DNA of 64,000 nucleotides from Chitinophaga sp. SYP-B3965 (GCF_009647655.1 NZ_WJFD01000001.1:2542001-2606000), one strand, 5' to 3'. Positions 1-9,421 are shown, counted from the first letter of the stretch. Numbers and translations: made by a program. Notes: a model not told the origin generated them from the letters alone.

Positions 1-545
1 CATCCTTAAAATTCCCCACACAACTGAATGACAAAGAAAGAGTGGTGGAGCTGGATGGAGAAGCTTATTTCGAAGTAGCCAAAAGCAAACAACCCTTCTT
101 CGTAAAAGTGAAGAACATGCAGGTGGAAGTATTAGGTACACATTTCAATGTAATGGCCTATTCAGATGAATCACACATCAACACCACCTTGCTGGAAGGT
201 AAAGTAAGGCTCAGCAGCGGCACGGACGAAGTGATCCTGAAACCCGGCCAGCAAGGCCTCTTCACACCCACAGCAGGTTTTAAAGTAAGAGAGGCGGATA
301 CAGATCAGGCACTCGCCTGGAAGAACGGTTATTTCAATTTTAATGATGAAGAACTGACTTCCATCATGCGCAAAATTTCCAGGTGGTACAATGTGGATAT
401 TGAATATAACAGCAAGAATAGCAAGTTATCCTATGCCGGTGTTATATCCAGGTTCAAAAATGTATCTGATGTACTGGATATGTTGTCATTAACCGGAACA
501 GTACAATTTAAAATAACAGACAGGCGCATCACTGTCATCAACTAA
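1..545 (+). CDS. FecR-family anti-sigma factor, C-terminal part (partial)
   Basis: The reading frame is open from base 3 to the stop at 543-545 with no credible start inside the window, so the N-terminus lies upstream. The visible protein has the typical FecR core: VELDGEAYFEVAK, a VLGTHFNV stretch and a C-terminal FNDEELTSIMRKISRWYNV segment that corresponds to the domain contacting the STN domain of a partner TonB receptor. FecR proteins are inner-membrane anti-sigma factors whose periplasmic part senses an occupied outer-membrane transporter. The SusC with STN domain starts 27 bp downstream, so this is its partner. The cognate sigma gene is expected just upstream, outside the window. Confidence 0.93.
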   Translation, partial: SLKFPTQLNDKERVVELDGEAYFEVAKSKQPFFVKVKNMQVEVLGTHFNVMAYSDESHINTTLLEGKVRLSSGTDEVILKPGQQGLFTPTAGFKVREADTDQALAWKNGYFNFNDEELTSIMRKISRWYNVDIEYNSKNSKLSYAGVISRFKNVSDVLDMLSLTGTVQFKITDRRITVIN

Positions 546-572
546 CTATATAATCAGAACAAACTCAACTTT

Positions 573-3500
573 ATGCACAGCGTTCGTCATCTTTCATTTA
601 AGGCGTTCAGGGTGGTTAAACTAACCATGGCCCTGATATTCTTCCTGTCCATGCAGGTAAGTGCGGTAGCCTATGCGCAGAAGATCAGTCTTTTCGAAAC
701 ACAGGCATCTTTGAAATCAATCTTTAAAGAAATAAAGAAACAAACAGGGTACAATTTTTTACTTAACACGGAAATGCTGATAGATGCAAAACCGGTGACT
801 GTATTTATAAAAGATGTTTCTATTGAAGAAGCATTGGATAAATGTTTTGAAGGGCAGCCTTTAACTTATACGATCAATAACAAAACGATCGTGCTGAAAA
901 GAAAGGCGCCGGTACAAAGAGCGGAAATAACCGGGAAGATCACAGACGAAAATGGCAGTGGTATTCCGGGCGCCAGGATCTTAAATCAAACCACCAATAA
1001 ATCTGTTATTACGGATGAAACTGGTGCTTTTAAGATCGATGCGATAGCGGGTGATAAACTGCAGGTGATCATGATGGGATATGATACTCAGATCATCACG
1101 GTGGACAGCAAGCAGAACTACGCCGTTACCTTAAAACCAGGTACAACTAACCTGGACGCGGTAGTGGTAGTAGGTTATGGCACACAAAAGAAAGCGAACT
1201 TAACCGGTGCGCTGAGTACGGTAAGCAGTGAAGATTTCAAAGGCCGTCCGGCTACATCTGTAGGCTCTGCTTTACAGGGGCAAATGCCCGGTGTTACCGT
1301 AGTGAATTCCACCGGCATACCAGGCGGTGGTGGTGGTACCATCCGCATCCGCGGTATTGGTACCCTGAATGATGCCAGCCCGCTGTTAGTGGTGGATGGT
1401 ATCCCCAGCGGCAATATCAACATCTTAAACCCGGAAGATATTGAAACGATCACGGTGCTGAAAGATGCGGCCTCTTCTTCTATTTATGGTGTACGTGGCG
1501 CCAATGGCGTGATCCTCGTTACTACTAAAAAGGGAAAGAACAATGCTAAACCTACTTTAAGCTACAACAACTACTTCGGGTTCCAGACGCCCACGGCATT
1601 GCCGGACTTCCTAGGCTCTGTGGATTATATGACGCTGCTGAATGAAGCCAAGGTAAATGCAGGCGCTAATCCTACTTATACGGATGCACAGATCCAGATC
1701 GCTAAGGATGGTTCTGACAAGAACTTCTATGCGAATACCAACTGGGTGAAAGAGATGTACAAACCCAATGCTCCGCAGCAAAGCCATATGCTGAACCTCT
1801 CCGGCGGGGCGAATAACATCAACTACTACCTCTCCTATTCTTTATTGAAACAGGGCGGTTTGATCACAGGCGACAACTTCGATTCAAAAAGGCAGAATGT
1901 ACGTTTAAGGATCAACACTACGTTGTTTGATGTACTGCAACTGGATGCCAACCTGGGTTATATAGACAGGAACCAGATAGGGTCCAGCGCAGACGTGAAT
2001 GGCGATGGTGGTCCTATTTATTCTGCGCACGTGATCTCTCCGTTGGTGCCTATCCGCTTTTCAACGGGCGGCTGGGGTTACCTGGGCGGATCATTGAATC
2101 CTATTGCACTGGTAACAGATGGTGGTACTAACTTCTTCACTTCGCAGGAGATCACCGGAAACATCCAGGCTACGCTGAATATCACGAAAGACTTCCGCCT
2201 GCGCGGCCAGTATGGCCTGGTAAAATCAAATTCCTTCCGGGAGATCTTTACGAAAACGATTAACTATTACAGCCCTGTAGATAACTCGCTGCTCTACCAA
2301 ACCAATAACCCCAACAAAATAGATAACCGTGATTATACGGCTTACTATCAAACGGTAATTGGTATGGCGGAATATGAGAAGACCTTTGCCGGCAAACATT
2401 ATGTGAAAGCATTGGCAGCGGCTTCTTCTGAAGAAAGTGTAGGCCGCAACTTCAGCACCAGCAGAACCAACCTGCCTACACAGGACCTTGGCAGTATTAA
2501 CCTCGGTACCTTAAACCCGCTGAACACTTCTGATGCAAATCAAAATGCCCTGCAATCTGTTTTCGGCAGGGTGAACTACGGGTTTGACAATAAGTATTTG
2601 CTGGAAGGTAACTTCCGCTACGACGGGTCTTCCCGTTTTGCACCTAACCTTCGCTGGAACTGGTTCTTCTCTGGTTCTGCCGGATGGGTGTTCTCCAACG
2701 AAAAGTTCTTTGAGCCCCTTAAGAGTGTGATCAACTTTGGTAAGATCAGGGCTTCTTACGGTACACAAGGAAATGATAAAGTAGGTGATGATTTTGCTTA
2801 CCTCTCCTCTATCGGCTCTGTGGCTACGGAACCTATCGGCAATGTGCTCACAGTTGGTTACCGCCAAACGGGCATCCCCAACGAACTGCTCACCTGGGAA
2901 TCTGTGATCAAACAGGACATTGGTATTGACCTCACGTTGCTGGATAACCGGATGAACATCACGGCGGATTATTACATCAACAATACAAACGACATCCTGT
3001 TAAAAGTTCCCTTACCGGACGTTTTAGGTTTGAGTGGCTCCTACCCTCCGCAAAATGCAGGAAAGGTGCAGAATAAAGGATGGGAATTACAGGTAGGCTG
3101 GCAGGACCAGATCAAGGATTTCTCTTATGGCATCAGCGCGAATATTTCTGATGTACGGAACAAAGTACTGAGCTTAGGTGATGCCCCTGCTACCGTAGGT
3201 GATCAGATCAGAACAGTAGGACAACCGATTGATGCATTTTATGGCTTTGTAGCGGATCGTATTTCACAGATCTCTGATTATACGTATGATGATGTCACAA
3301 AGAAATACACGCCTAATTTCCCCTATGATGCAAGTTATCCTATGCAACCGGGAGATATGATGTACAAGGACCTGAACGGCGACAAAAAGATCAACGCGGC
3401 AGACGACAGGCAGGTGATCGGCAGCGCTATCCCCCGTTATACTTATGGCTTTAAAGCCAATGGCCAATATAAAGGTTTTGACCTGAGCTTCTTTTTCCAG

Positions 3501-3908
3501 GGCGTAGGTGAAGCGAACGGATATATTGCAGGTGCTGCAAGGCATGCTTTCATCAATGAAAGTTCCAACCCGCAAAAGATCCACCTGGACAGATGGACAC
3601 CCACCAATCCGGACGCCAGCTATCCAAGATTAACGTATGGTTACTCCTACAATCAACGCCTCTCTACCTTCTGGCTGGAGAATGCTGCTTACCTCCGGTT
3701 GAAGAACCTGCAGGTGGGTTACACCATTCCTAAAAGGATCACAGAGCGTTACAGGATAGACCGTCTGAGAGCTTACTTCTCTGCAGATAACCTGCTTACA
3801 AAATCTGATTTCTTCTACGGATACGATCCTGAGAGTCCCGTGAGTTTGGGCGGATTCTATCCACAGGTTAAAACATTTGTATTTGGTTTAAACATCAATT
3901 TTAAATGA
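573..3908 (+). CDS. SusC/RagA TonB-linked outer-membrane transporter with STN domain
   Basis: The protein has 1111 residues. It starts with a signal peptide ending near AYAQ, then an STN domain (about residues 40-110, LKSIFKEIKKQTGYNFL) that interacts with FecR. A CarboxypepD_reg-like beta domain follows (about 117-190, ITGKITDENGSGIPGA), then a TonB-box/plug region (VVVVGYGTQKKANLTGA, and RIRGIGTLND) and a long beta barrel ending in aromatic-rich NINFK. SusC proteins pull substrate through the outer membrane with TonB energy and are capped by a SusD lipoprotein. The FecR upstream and the SusD overlapping by ATGA support a regulated uptake operon. The substrate cannot be read from the sequence. 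Confidence 0.97.
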   Translation: MHSVRHLSFKAFRVVKLTMALIFFLSMQVSAVAYAQKISLFETQASLKSIFKEIKKQTGYNFLLNTEMLIDAKPVTVFIKDVSIEEALDKCFEGQPLTYTINNKTIVLKRKAPVQRAEITGKITDENGSGIPGARILNQTTNKSVITDETGAFKIDAIAGDKLQVIMMGYDTQIITVDSKQNYAVTLKPGTTNLDAVVVVGYGTQKKANLTGALSTVSSEDFKGRPATSVGSALQGQMPGVTVVNSTGIPGGGGGTIRIRGIGTLNDASPLLVVDGIPSGNINILNPEDIETITVLKDAASSSIYGVRGANGVILVTTKKGKNNAKPTLSYNNYFGFQTPTALPDFLGSVDYMTLLNEAKVNAGANPTYTDAQIQIAKDGSDKNFYANTNWVKEMYKPNAPQQSHMLNLSGGANNINYYLSYSLLKQGGLITGDNFDSKRQNVRLRINTTLFDVLQLDANLGYIDRNQIGSSADVNGDGGPIYSAHVISPLVPIRFSTGGWGYLGGSLNPIALVTDGGTNFFTSQEITGNIQATLNITKDFRLRGQYGLVKSNSFREIFTKTINYYSPVDNSLLYQTNNPNKIDNRDYTAYYQTVIGMAEYEKTFAGKHYVKALAAASSEESVGRNFSTSRTNLPTQDLGSINLGTLNPLNTSDANQNALQSVFGRVNYGFDNKYLLEGNFRYDGSSRFAPNLRWNWFFSGSAGWVFSNEKFFEPLKSVINFGKIRASYGTQGNDKVGDDFAYLSSIGSVATEPIGNVLTVGYRQTGIPNELLTWESVIKQDIGIDLTLLDNRMNITADYYINNTNDILLKVPLPDVLGLSGSYPPQNAGKVQNKGWELQVGWQDQIKDFSYGISANISDVRNKVLSLGDAPATVGDQIRTVGQPIDAFYGFVADRISQISDYTYDDVTKKYTPNFPYDASYPMQPGDMMYKDLNGDKKINAADDRQVIGSAIPRYTYGFKANGQYKGFDLSFFFQGVGEANGYIAGAARHAFINESSNPQKIHLDRWTPTNPDASYPRLTYGYSYNQRLSTFWLENAAYLRLKNLQVGYTIPKRITERYRIDRLRAYFSADNLLTKSDFFYGYDPESPVSLGGFYPQVKTFVFGLNINFK

Positions 3909-5569
3909 TCATGAAAAAGATACTTTTCTATATATCCATTTCACTGCTTATTATTCCGGCATCCTCCTGCAGAAAGGGTTTCCTGGACCGTGCGCCGTTA
4001 GACGCTATTTCAGATGCCAATTTCTGGACCACAGAAGAACAACTTACCCTTGCACTGAAAGCCCTGTATGCCAACGTGAAGAACAACAACACGGTAGCCA
4101 TGGACCAGATGGGTGACAACAGTATCAACTCCAGCACCAGTGATGCTTACCGCATCTTCGGCAGCGGTAACTTTGATCCGGACCTGTCTTCCGTAAATGC
4201 AGAATGGGTGAGCCAGTATTCCGGTATCCGCCAGTGTAATGTTTTCCTGGCCAACTATGAAAAGGCCACGACTGTACCACAGGCCATAAAAGATCAGATG
4301 GCTGGTGAAGCCAGGACCATCAGGGCTTACATGTATATGAACCTGGTATCTTATTTCGGCGATCTGCCACTGGTGACCACCCCTTTAAAGATCGATGAAC
4401 TGTACGGGCCTCGTAATACCAAAAAAGAGATCATTGATTTCATTCTGAAGGAACTGGAAGAAGCGGCTGCACAAATGCAAAAAGAACCACAGACCAAAAC
4501 CAACCTGGGCCGTTTCAGCAAAGGTGTGGCATTAGGTTTCAAAGCCCGTATGGCTTTATATGACAGCAGATGGGACGTGGCAGAGAAAGCAGCAAAGGAT
4601 GTGATGGACCTGGGGGTGTATGCACTTTACTCTACCGGCAAACCTGCTGTGGATTATTACAACCTGTTCACTTACGCAGGTAAATTATCTGCAGGTGCCA
4701 ATAAAGAAACGATTGCTGCACGCATCAACCTCACAGATGTGAGCATGCACAACATCAGCCGTGAAACGCAGGTGCCGGATCAGGCTTCCCGCTACAATCC
4801 TACCAAAGCGCTGGTGGATGCTTATCTCTGTACGGATGGTCTGCCTATTGAGCAATCACCGCTTTACAAGGAAGATACTTATGCCAATTTATTTGTGAAC
4901 CGTGATCCCCGGATGCGGCAAACCATCCTGGCGCCGGGTGCGGCATGGGGCGGTAAAAAAGATGGCAACCCTGCCAATACCAACGCAGGCATCTTCACAG
5001 CACCTAAGTTTGTTTCTGATAAACTCGGCTGCGTGACCATCACTGGTTATTACTTTACGAAGTATGTGGAAGTGAGCACCGTTGCTGCGGTTTCAAAAGA
5101 TCAGAACGATATCCATGTACTGCGCCTTGCAGAGATCCTGCTCACTTACGCAGAAGCTAAACTGGAGCAGAATACCCTCACCCAGGCAGATGTTGATCTG
5201 ACCATCAACAAACTGCGGGACAGAGTGGGAATGAAAAAAATGGACATCGCAGAACTCGCTGCAGCCGGACTTGATCTCAGAACGGAGATCAGAAGGGAAA
5301 GAAGAGTGGAACTGGCGCGCGAAGGACAAAGATGGTATGATATCATCCGCTGGAAACAAGGCAGTCTCCTGGCAGCTGATGTGAAAGGAATGAAGAAATC
5401 ACTGGCCACTGTGCCTTCACAGGTAAGCAACCTGGCGGCTGATGCCAATGGTTATATTATTGTAATGACAGGAAGACAATTTGTTGACCCCAAGCATTAT
5501 CTATTCCCGGTACCGCTTACCCAGATACAGCGTAACCCTGCACTGGCGCCGCAGAATCCGGGATGGTAG
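3905..5569 (+). CDS. SusD/RagB-family substrate-binding lipoprotein
   Basis: This SusD-type lipoprotein of 554 residues has a signal sequence ending in a lipobox (PASSC), the conserved early FLDRAPLDAISDANFWT segment, TPR-like helices (EARTIRAYMYMNLVSYFGDLPLV) and the C-terminal SusD signature RREVELAREGQRWYDIIRWK-like (RRERRVELAREG). Surface SusD lids the SusC barrel and binds the ligand. The first ATG overlaps the SusC stop as ATGA, suggesting translational coupling. A second in-frame ATG at 3911 (MKKILFY) is an equally good start for a lipoprotein. It is followed after 23 bp by the phosphatase-fold gene. Confidence 0.97.
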   Translation: MIMKKILFYISISLLIIPASSCRKGFLDRAPLDAISDANFWTTEEQLTLALKALYANVKNNNTVAMDQMGDNSINSSTSDAYRIFGSGNFDPDLSSVNAEWVSQYSGIRQCNVFLANYEKATTVPQAIKDQMAGEARTIRAYMYMNLVSYFGDLPLVTTPLKIDELYGPRNTKKEIIDFILKELEEAAAQMQKEPQTKTNLGRFSKGVALGFKARMALYDSRWDVAEKAAKDVMDLGVYALYSTGKPAVDYYNLFTYAGKLSAGANKETIAARINLTDVSMHNISRETQVPDQASRYNPTKALVDAYLCTDGLPIEQSPLYKEDTYANLFVNRDPRMRQTILAPGAAWGGKKDGNPANTNAGIFTAPKFVSDKLGCVTITGYYFTKYVEVSTVAAVSKDQNDIHVLRLAEILLTYAEAKLEQNTLTQADVDLTINKLRDRVGMKKMDIAELAAAGLDLRTEIRRERRVELAREGQRWYDIIRWKQGSLLAADVKGMKKSLATVPSQVSNLAADANGYIIVMTGRQFVDPKHYLFPVPLTQIQRNPALAPQNPGW

Positions 5570-5592
5570 TTTTTCATTTTTAAATTAAACAC

Positions 5593-6342
5593 ATGTACTA
5601 CTTCCTTCTCGCTTTCTTATTGCAGTATCCTAAAGAAGATACTTTAAGGGTGATGACCTATAACATCCATCATTGCAACCCGCCTTCCAAAGAAGCTACC
5701 GGGGAGATCGATATAGATGCGATCGCCAACGTGATCAAATCACAGCACCCGGATGTACTGGCTTTGCAGGAAGTGGATGTGAACACAAAACGATCGGGAA
5801 ATATTGATCAGGCGGCTGTGCTTGCCAGTAAAACAGGCATGCATGTTTATTTCGGTAAAGCCATTGATTATGATGGCGGCGGATACGGTGTAGCGATCTT
5901 ATCTAAATTCCCTTTAAAGCATACAAAAACGATCAGGCTTCCGGAAGCAAGTGACTCTACCGTTGAGGATCGTGTAGTGGCCATCGCTGAGATCACGCTC
6001 CGGAATGGAAAGAAATTAACAATAGGCAGCACACACTTTGATGTAAAGAAGGCGGCTAACCGGGAAGAACAAGCGGCAGCATTGAATAATATCACGGCTT
6101 CGCCTTTGATCATTGCAGGAGATCTGAACTGCACACCAGAAAGCGCAGCTTTTAAATTGCTGAGTCCTAAGTTCACCAGTTCCTGCACGGATTGCGGTTT
6201 TACGATACCTGTGAATGCGCCGAAGAGAGTGATCGATCATATCATCTTTTCACCGGCATTCAGTGTAAAGACTTCTACGGTGGTGAATGAAACATATGCT
6301 TCAGATCATTTGCCGGTGGTCGCAGAGATCATCATCAAATAA
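5593..6342 (+). CDS. Endonuclease/exonuclease/phosphatase-family hydrolase
   Basis: The 249-residue protein carries the full set of EEP-fold metal and catalytic motifs: MTYNIHH near residue 22, LQEVD, GSTHFDV, AGDLNCTP and a final SDHLPV. This fold hydrolyses phosphodiesters or phosphomonoesters (nucleic acids, inositol phosphates, sphingomyelin), and the exact substrate is not visible. A hydrophobic N-terminus (YYFLLAFLLQ) hints at export, but the signal is short. It lies 23 bp behind SusD on the same strand, so it is probably the last gene of the FecR-SusC-SusD operon. That would fit uptake of a phosphate-bearing nutrient, an inference only. A strong terminator follows. Confidence 0.85.
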   Translation: MYYFLLAFLLQYPKEDTLRVMTYNIHHCNPPSKEATGEIDIDAIANVIKSQHPDVLALQEVDVNTKRSGNIDQAAVLASKTGMHVYFGKAIDYDGGGYGVAILSKFPLKHTKTIRLPEASDSTVEDRVVAIAEITLRNGKKLTIGSTHFDVKKAANREEQAAALNNITASPLIIAGDLNCTPESAAFKLLSPKFTSSCTDCGFTIPVNAPKRVIDHIIFSPAFSVKTSTVVNETYASDHLPVVAEIIIK

Positions 6343-6370
6343 AAATGACGGAGATCATTGTAAAACAACC

Positions 6371-6415
6371 ATAGCAAAACAGCCCGTAATAAAATATTAC
6401 GGGCTGTTTTGCTAT
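6371..6415. terminator. Bidirectional intrinsic terminator, perfect 21-bp stem
   Basis: The arms at 6371-6391 and 6395-6415 are perfect inverted repeats separated by three A residues. The inner core is GC-rich (CAGCCCG) with AT flanks, and T runs follow on each strand within the arms. It sits between two convergent genes (EEP hydrolase, plus; small secreted protein, minus), so it can end transcription from both sides. Confidence 0.85.
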
Positions 6416-6439
6416 AATAGTGGTAGTATAACTATTCTT

Positions 6440-6763
6440 TTATTCTTTATTTTTTATCTGAGATGGTTTCAGATATACCTTCTTTCCTTTCTCGTCTACA
6501 AAGTACTTGCGGTCTTTAGCATCAATATAGACCACCTCTCCACCCGGGGCTTGTTTCCCCTTGTAGATCTTATCTTTTATAGCAGAAGCCCCTTTAACAG
6601 CCGTAGAAGCTGTTTTATTGCCGACCTTTTTAGCGGTAGAAGCTGTTTTATCACCTACTTTTTTAATGGTGCTGTCTATGCCCTGTGCCATGCCATCCAG
6701 GCTGATAAGGGTAATTGCTGTACCCATCAGGGCAGCAACGAGTGATATGCGGATCTTGCTCAT
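6440..6763 (-). CDS. Small secreted basic protein of unknown function
   Basis: The 107-residue protein has an N-terminal signal peptide (about residues 1-26, ending in GMAQ). Next come two near-identical lysine-rich repeats (KKVGDKTASTA and KKVGNKTASTA, about residues 34-58), then a C-terminal segment with GGEVVYIDAKDRKYFVDEKGKKVYL. That tail resembles the short Lys/Tyr-rich basic adaptor repeats seen in assorted secreted proteins, but I cannot assign a family. It is monocistronic and convergent with the EEP gene. Function unknown. Confidence 0.7.
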   Translation of the reverse strand: MSKIRISLVAALMGTAITLISLDGMAQGIDSTIKKVGDKTASTAKKVGNKTASTAVKGASAIKDKIYKGKQAPGGEVVYIDAKDRKYFVDEKGKKVYLKPSQIKNKE

Positions 6764-6868
6764 AATCGTTATTTTTTATAGTAAGGTTCCAAAAATGGTG
6801 CCACGCCCATAACTGTCGGTTTTTTACAATTTCTTGCGCTTTATGGTTCAGATCTTTGCATAAAAAAG

Positions 6869-7492
6869 ATGGATGTGAAAGCTATTGCGGAACAATTGAG
6901 GAAACCGGTGGGCGATCTGGGGAAACAGGTGGGTGCCAGAATGAATGAAGGGAGCCTGTATATCAACCAATATACCATCGCAGCCCTGCAGATCAAAAGC
7001 CACCAGAACATCCTTGAGATCGGCATGGGGAATGGTTTCTTTGTGAAGGATGTCTTAGCAGCGGCGCCTTCCGTGAAATACACCGGTTGCGATTTTTCGG
7101 AGACCATGGTGGCAGAAGCCCGCTCCATGAATATGCGCTTCATTCAAAAAAGACAGGCAGAATTCATTGTGGCGGCTTCTGATGAACTCCCTCTGTTTGA
7201 TGCGCTGTTCGATACTGTTTTCACGGTGAACACGCTTTACTTCTGGCATCATCCGGAGAAAGAACTGGCAGAGATACGCAGGGTACTGAAGCCAGGTGGG
7301 AAACTCTTTATTGCTATCAGGCCTGCATCTGTTATGCAGGCGTTACCCTTTGTGCAATATGGATTTCGCTTGTATGAAAAGCAGGATGTGGAGGTATTAC
7401 TGAAACAAAATAAATTCAGTGGAATACATTTCATAGAGAAAACAGAACCACATAATATGGCAACGCTGATCGTGTGTGCTGCCAAAATTTAG
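6869..7492 (+). CDS. Class I SAM-dependent methyltransferase
   Basis: The protein has 207 residues. Motif I of the Rossmann methyltransferase fold is visible as ILEIGMGNGFFVKDVL (about residues 48-64), followed by the acidic ribose-binding strand TGCDFSETMV, a motif around FDTVFTVNTLYFWHHPEKELAEIRRVLKPGGKLFIAIRP (motifs post-I to III), and a Methyltransf_11-like length. It transfers a methyl group from SAM to an unknown small molecule. The GNAT gene begins 15 bp downstream, so the two are probably co-transcribed. Confidence 0.88.
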   Translation: MDVKAIAEQLRKPVGDLGKQVGARMNEGSLYINQYTIAALQIKSHQNILEIGMGNGFFVKDVLAAAPSVKYTGCDFSETMVAEARSMNMRFIQKRQAEFIVAASDELPLFDALFDTVFTVNTLYFWHHPEKELAEIRRVLKPGGKLFIAIRPASVMQALPFVQYGFRLYEKQDVEVLLKQNKFSGIHFIEKTEPHNMATLIVCAAKI

Positions 7493-7507
7493 CTTTACTT
7501 TTACGTC

Positions 7508-7963
7508 ATGCTTATCAGACCTTATACTGCGGCAGACCGGCAGGATTGCATCGTCGCATTTAAAAGTAATATGCCTGCATTTTTTGCACCGTATGAACTG
7601 CCTGATTTTGAAGACTGGCTACAACGGCAGGAAACCCTCAATTCCGTTACAGAACAATATTATGTAGTGGAACAGGACAATGCAGTGATTGCCTGCGGCG
7701 GTTACTTCATTGATCCGGATAAACAGGATGCCAGGATGACCTGGGGGCTAGTGCACCAATCCTTACACAAACAAGGAATCGGTAAGGCATTGTTCCTGCA
7801 TCGTATTGGGGTGATAAAGTCGGTTTGCCCCTCCTGCACCATTGGCCTTGATACCACCCAGCATGCTTACGCCTTCTTTGAAAAGCTTGGTTTCAGTACT
7901 ATCAAGATAACTAAAGATGGTTATGGGGAGGGATTAGACCGTTACGATATGGAAATGTCATAA
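7508..7963 (+). CDS. GNAT-family N-acetyltransferase
   Basis: The 151-residue protein shows the GNAT fold: an N-terminal LIRPYTAADRQDCI strand-helix, and the acetyl-CoA pyrophosphate-binding loop QGIGKALFLHRI (about residues 90-101). A C-terminal segment, AYAFFEKLGFSTIKITKDGYGEGLDRYDMEM, is typical of motif B. It transfers an acetyl group to an amine of an unknown acceptor. It sits 15 bp behind the methyltransferase. Confidence 0.9.
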   Translation: MLIRPYTAADRQDCIVAFKSNMPAFFAPYELPDFEDWLQRQETLNSVTEQYYVVEQDNAVIACGGYFIDPDKQDARMTWGLVHQSLHKQGIGKALFLHRIGVIKSVCPSCTIGLDTTQHAYAFFEKLGFSTIKITKDGYGEGLDRYDMEMS

Positions 7964-8028
7964 ATTCCTTATCTTTATAACTCCTCCTTGTATACTTATA
8001 ACATAAAAGGTTTAAAACTGAATATGTT

Positions 8029-8265
8029 ATGATATTAATCGCCATTATTGCTCCCTGGCTTTCTTTCCTCCTGAGAGGAAAACTTCTTTCTGCTCTCGTT
8101 GCCTTTATACTGGAACTATTTGCAGTACTCCTGTTTTTGTTCTTTATGCCGGCCTTCTTTGTGTTATGGTTCATCGTGGCCACATGGGCTATTTCGTCTT
8201 ATAACAATGCGAAAGCAGATAAGCGTAACAGGCAGCTCATCCGGGCTATGCGGTATAACTCATAA
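8029..8265 (+). CDS. Small two-helix membrane protein
   Basis: This 78-residue protein has two closely spaced hydrophobic segments (about residues 2-14 and 20-52) and a basic, polar tail (NAKADKRNRQLIRAMRYNS). The size and topology recall the Pmp3/YqaE type of small membrane proteins, but the diagnostic residues are not clear, so I leave it unnamed. The upstream 65 bp hold no obvious promoter box. Its stop overlaps the end of the convergent chromate transporter gene by 6 bp. Confidence 0.6.
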   Translation: MILIAIIAPWLSFLLRGKLLSALVAFILELFAVLLFLFFMPAFFVLWFIVATWAISSYNNAKADKRNRQLIRAMRYNS

Positions 8266-9378
8266 GATAAAGACTTTTAAAAGTATACCCACCAGCGCCG
8301 CCAGCAGGATCAGCAGCGGCTCTGGCACCTTACTGTATTTCCAGCAAACGAAAGCGGTGAGTAAAGCAATGCCGATGGTGGGTCCATCTATCAGGGAACG
8401 TTTGCCCAATACGATCACGGCGCCGGTAATAGTACCAATGGCGGCAGCCGTTACCCCATCTACAAAAGCTTTAATACCGGGATGTTTGCCATACTTTTTG
8501 AAATAAGGAGCAGGCAATATGGTGAACAGGTAACAGGGGAAAAAAGTAGCCAATGCGGCCACAAAGGCCCCCTGGAATCCGGCAGTGAGATAACCGATAA
8601 ATCCCACCGTGATCACTACCGGACCTGGTGTGATCATAGCTACCGCTACGGCATCAATGAATTCATGCTCCGTTAACCAGGCATATTCTTTCACCACGCC
8701 ACCATAGAGAAAAGGAACAATAGCCAACCCACTGCCAAAAACAAATGCGCCGGCTTTGGTGAAATAGAGGAAGATCTGCCATAACGTGCCCTCTTTGTAA
8801 GAAGGCACCAGGCCAAGGAAAATGGTAAAGCTGAAACCGGGTTTCCTTTTGGCCAGCCAATATAAAATGCCGGAAGCTAAAAAGATCAGCACAGATTCAC
8901 TTTCCTGCCATACGGTATAAACAGCCGCTGCGATATAGATGATCCATAAGTCTTGAGAAATGCTCTTCTTTGTCAGTTTAAAGGCGCTGTAAGCGATGAT
9001 CCCTATCACGCTGGCCCCAATACCGTAAAAGACGGCCTGCATCCAGGGGATGCCGTTATAAGCTTCATAGATGGCGCCTAATGCCACTACCATAAAAAAA
9101 GAGGGTAATACGAAGGCGAGGCCGGTGAGCGTGGCACCCAATACCCCGTAATGAACATACCCTAAGTAGATCCCTAACTGGGCAGCCAATGGCCCTGGCG
9201 CCAGTTGTGCAAGGGCCAGTCCTTCTTTATAATCTGCTTCCGTGATCCATTGCTTACGCTCTACCAGGTCCCGGTTCATATAGTTTACCAGGGCTACGGG
9301 GCCGCCAAATCCCCAGGTGCCCAGTTTCAGAAAATACAGGCAGAGCTGCTTCAGCGAATAAGTGGGTGCGGGTGTCAT
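8260..9378 (-). CDS. chrA: Chromate transporter, two-domain CHR family
   Basis: The 372-residue protein contains two homologous CHR halves. The first has FLKLGTWGFGGPVALVNYM and QLAPGPLAAQLGIYLGY. The second has FTKAGAFVFGSGLAIVPFL and AMITPGPVVITVGFIGY. This internal duplication with FGG and PGP motifs is diagnostic for long-chain ChrA, an inner-membrane exporter of chromate (possibly sulfate-related anions). It lies 43 bp behind the ChrB/AraC fusion gene on the same strand, supporting a chromate-responsive operon. A 14-bp palindrome lies just upstream of its start. No frame break is seen. Confidence 0.93.
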   Translation of the reverse strand: MTPAPTYSLKQLCLYFLKLGTWGFGGPVALVNYMNRDLVERKQWITEADYKEGLALAQLAPGPLAAQLGIYLGYVHYGVLGATLTGLAFVLPSFFMVVALGAIYEAYNGIPWMQAVFYGIGASVIGIIAYSAFKLTKKSISQDLWIIYIAAAVYTVWQESESVLIFLASGILYWLAKRKPGFSFTIFLGLVPSYKEGTLWQIFLYFTKAGAFVFGSGLAIVPFLYGGVVKEYAWLTEHEFIDAVAVAMITPGPVVITVGFIGYLTAGFQGAFVAALATFFPCYLFTILPAPYFKKYGKHPGIKAFVDGVTAAAIGTITGAVIVLGKRSLIDGPTIGIALLTAFVCWKYSKVPEPLLILLAALVGILLKVFIL

Positions 9379-9384
9379 ACTGCA

Positions 9385-9398
9385 ATACTATATAGTAT
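9385..9398. repeat. 14-bp perfect palindrome upstream of chrA
   Basis: ATACTATATAGTAT is self-complementary and ends 6 nt before the chrA start codon at 9378, within the 43-bp gap to the ChrB/AraC gene. It could be an operator or a hairpin covering the translation start. AT-rich palindromes also arise by chance. Confidence 0.5.
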
Positions 9399-9421
9399 AG
9401 CTGCGGCAGAATAGAACGTTC

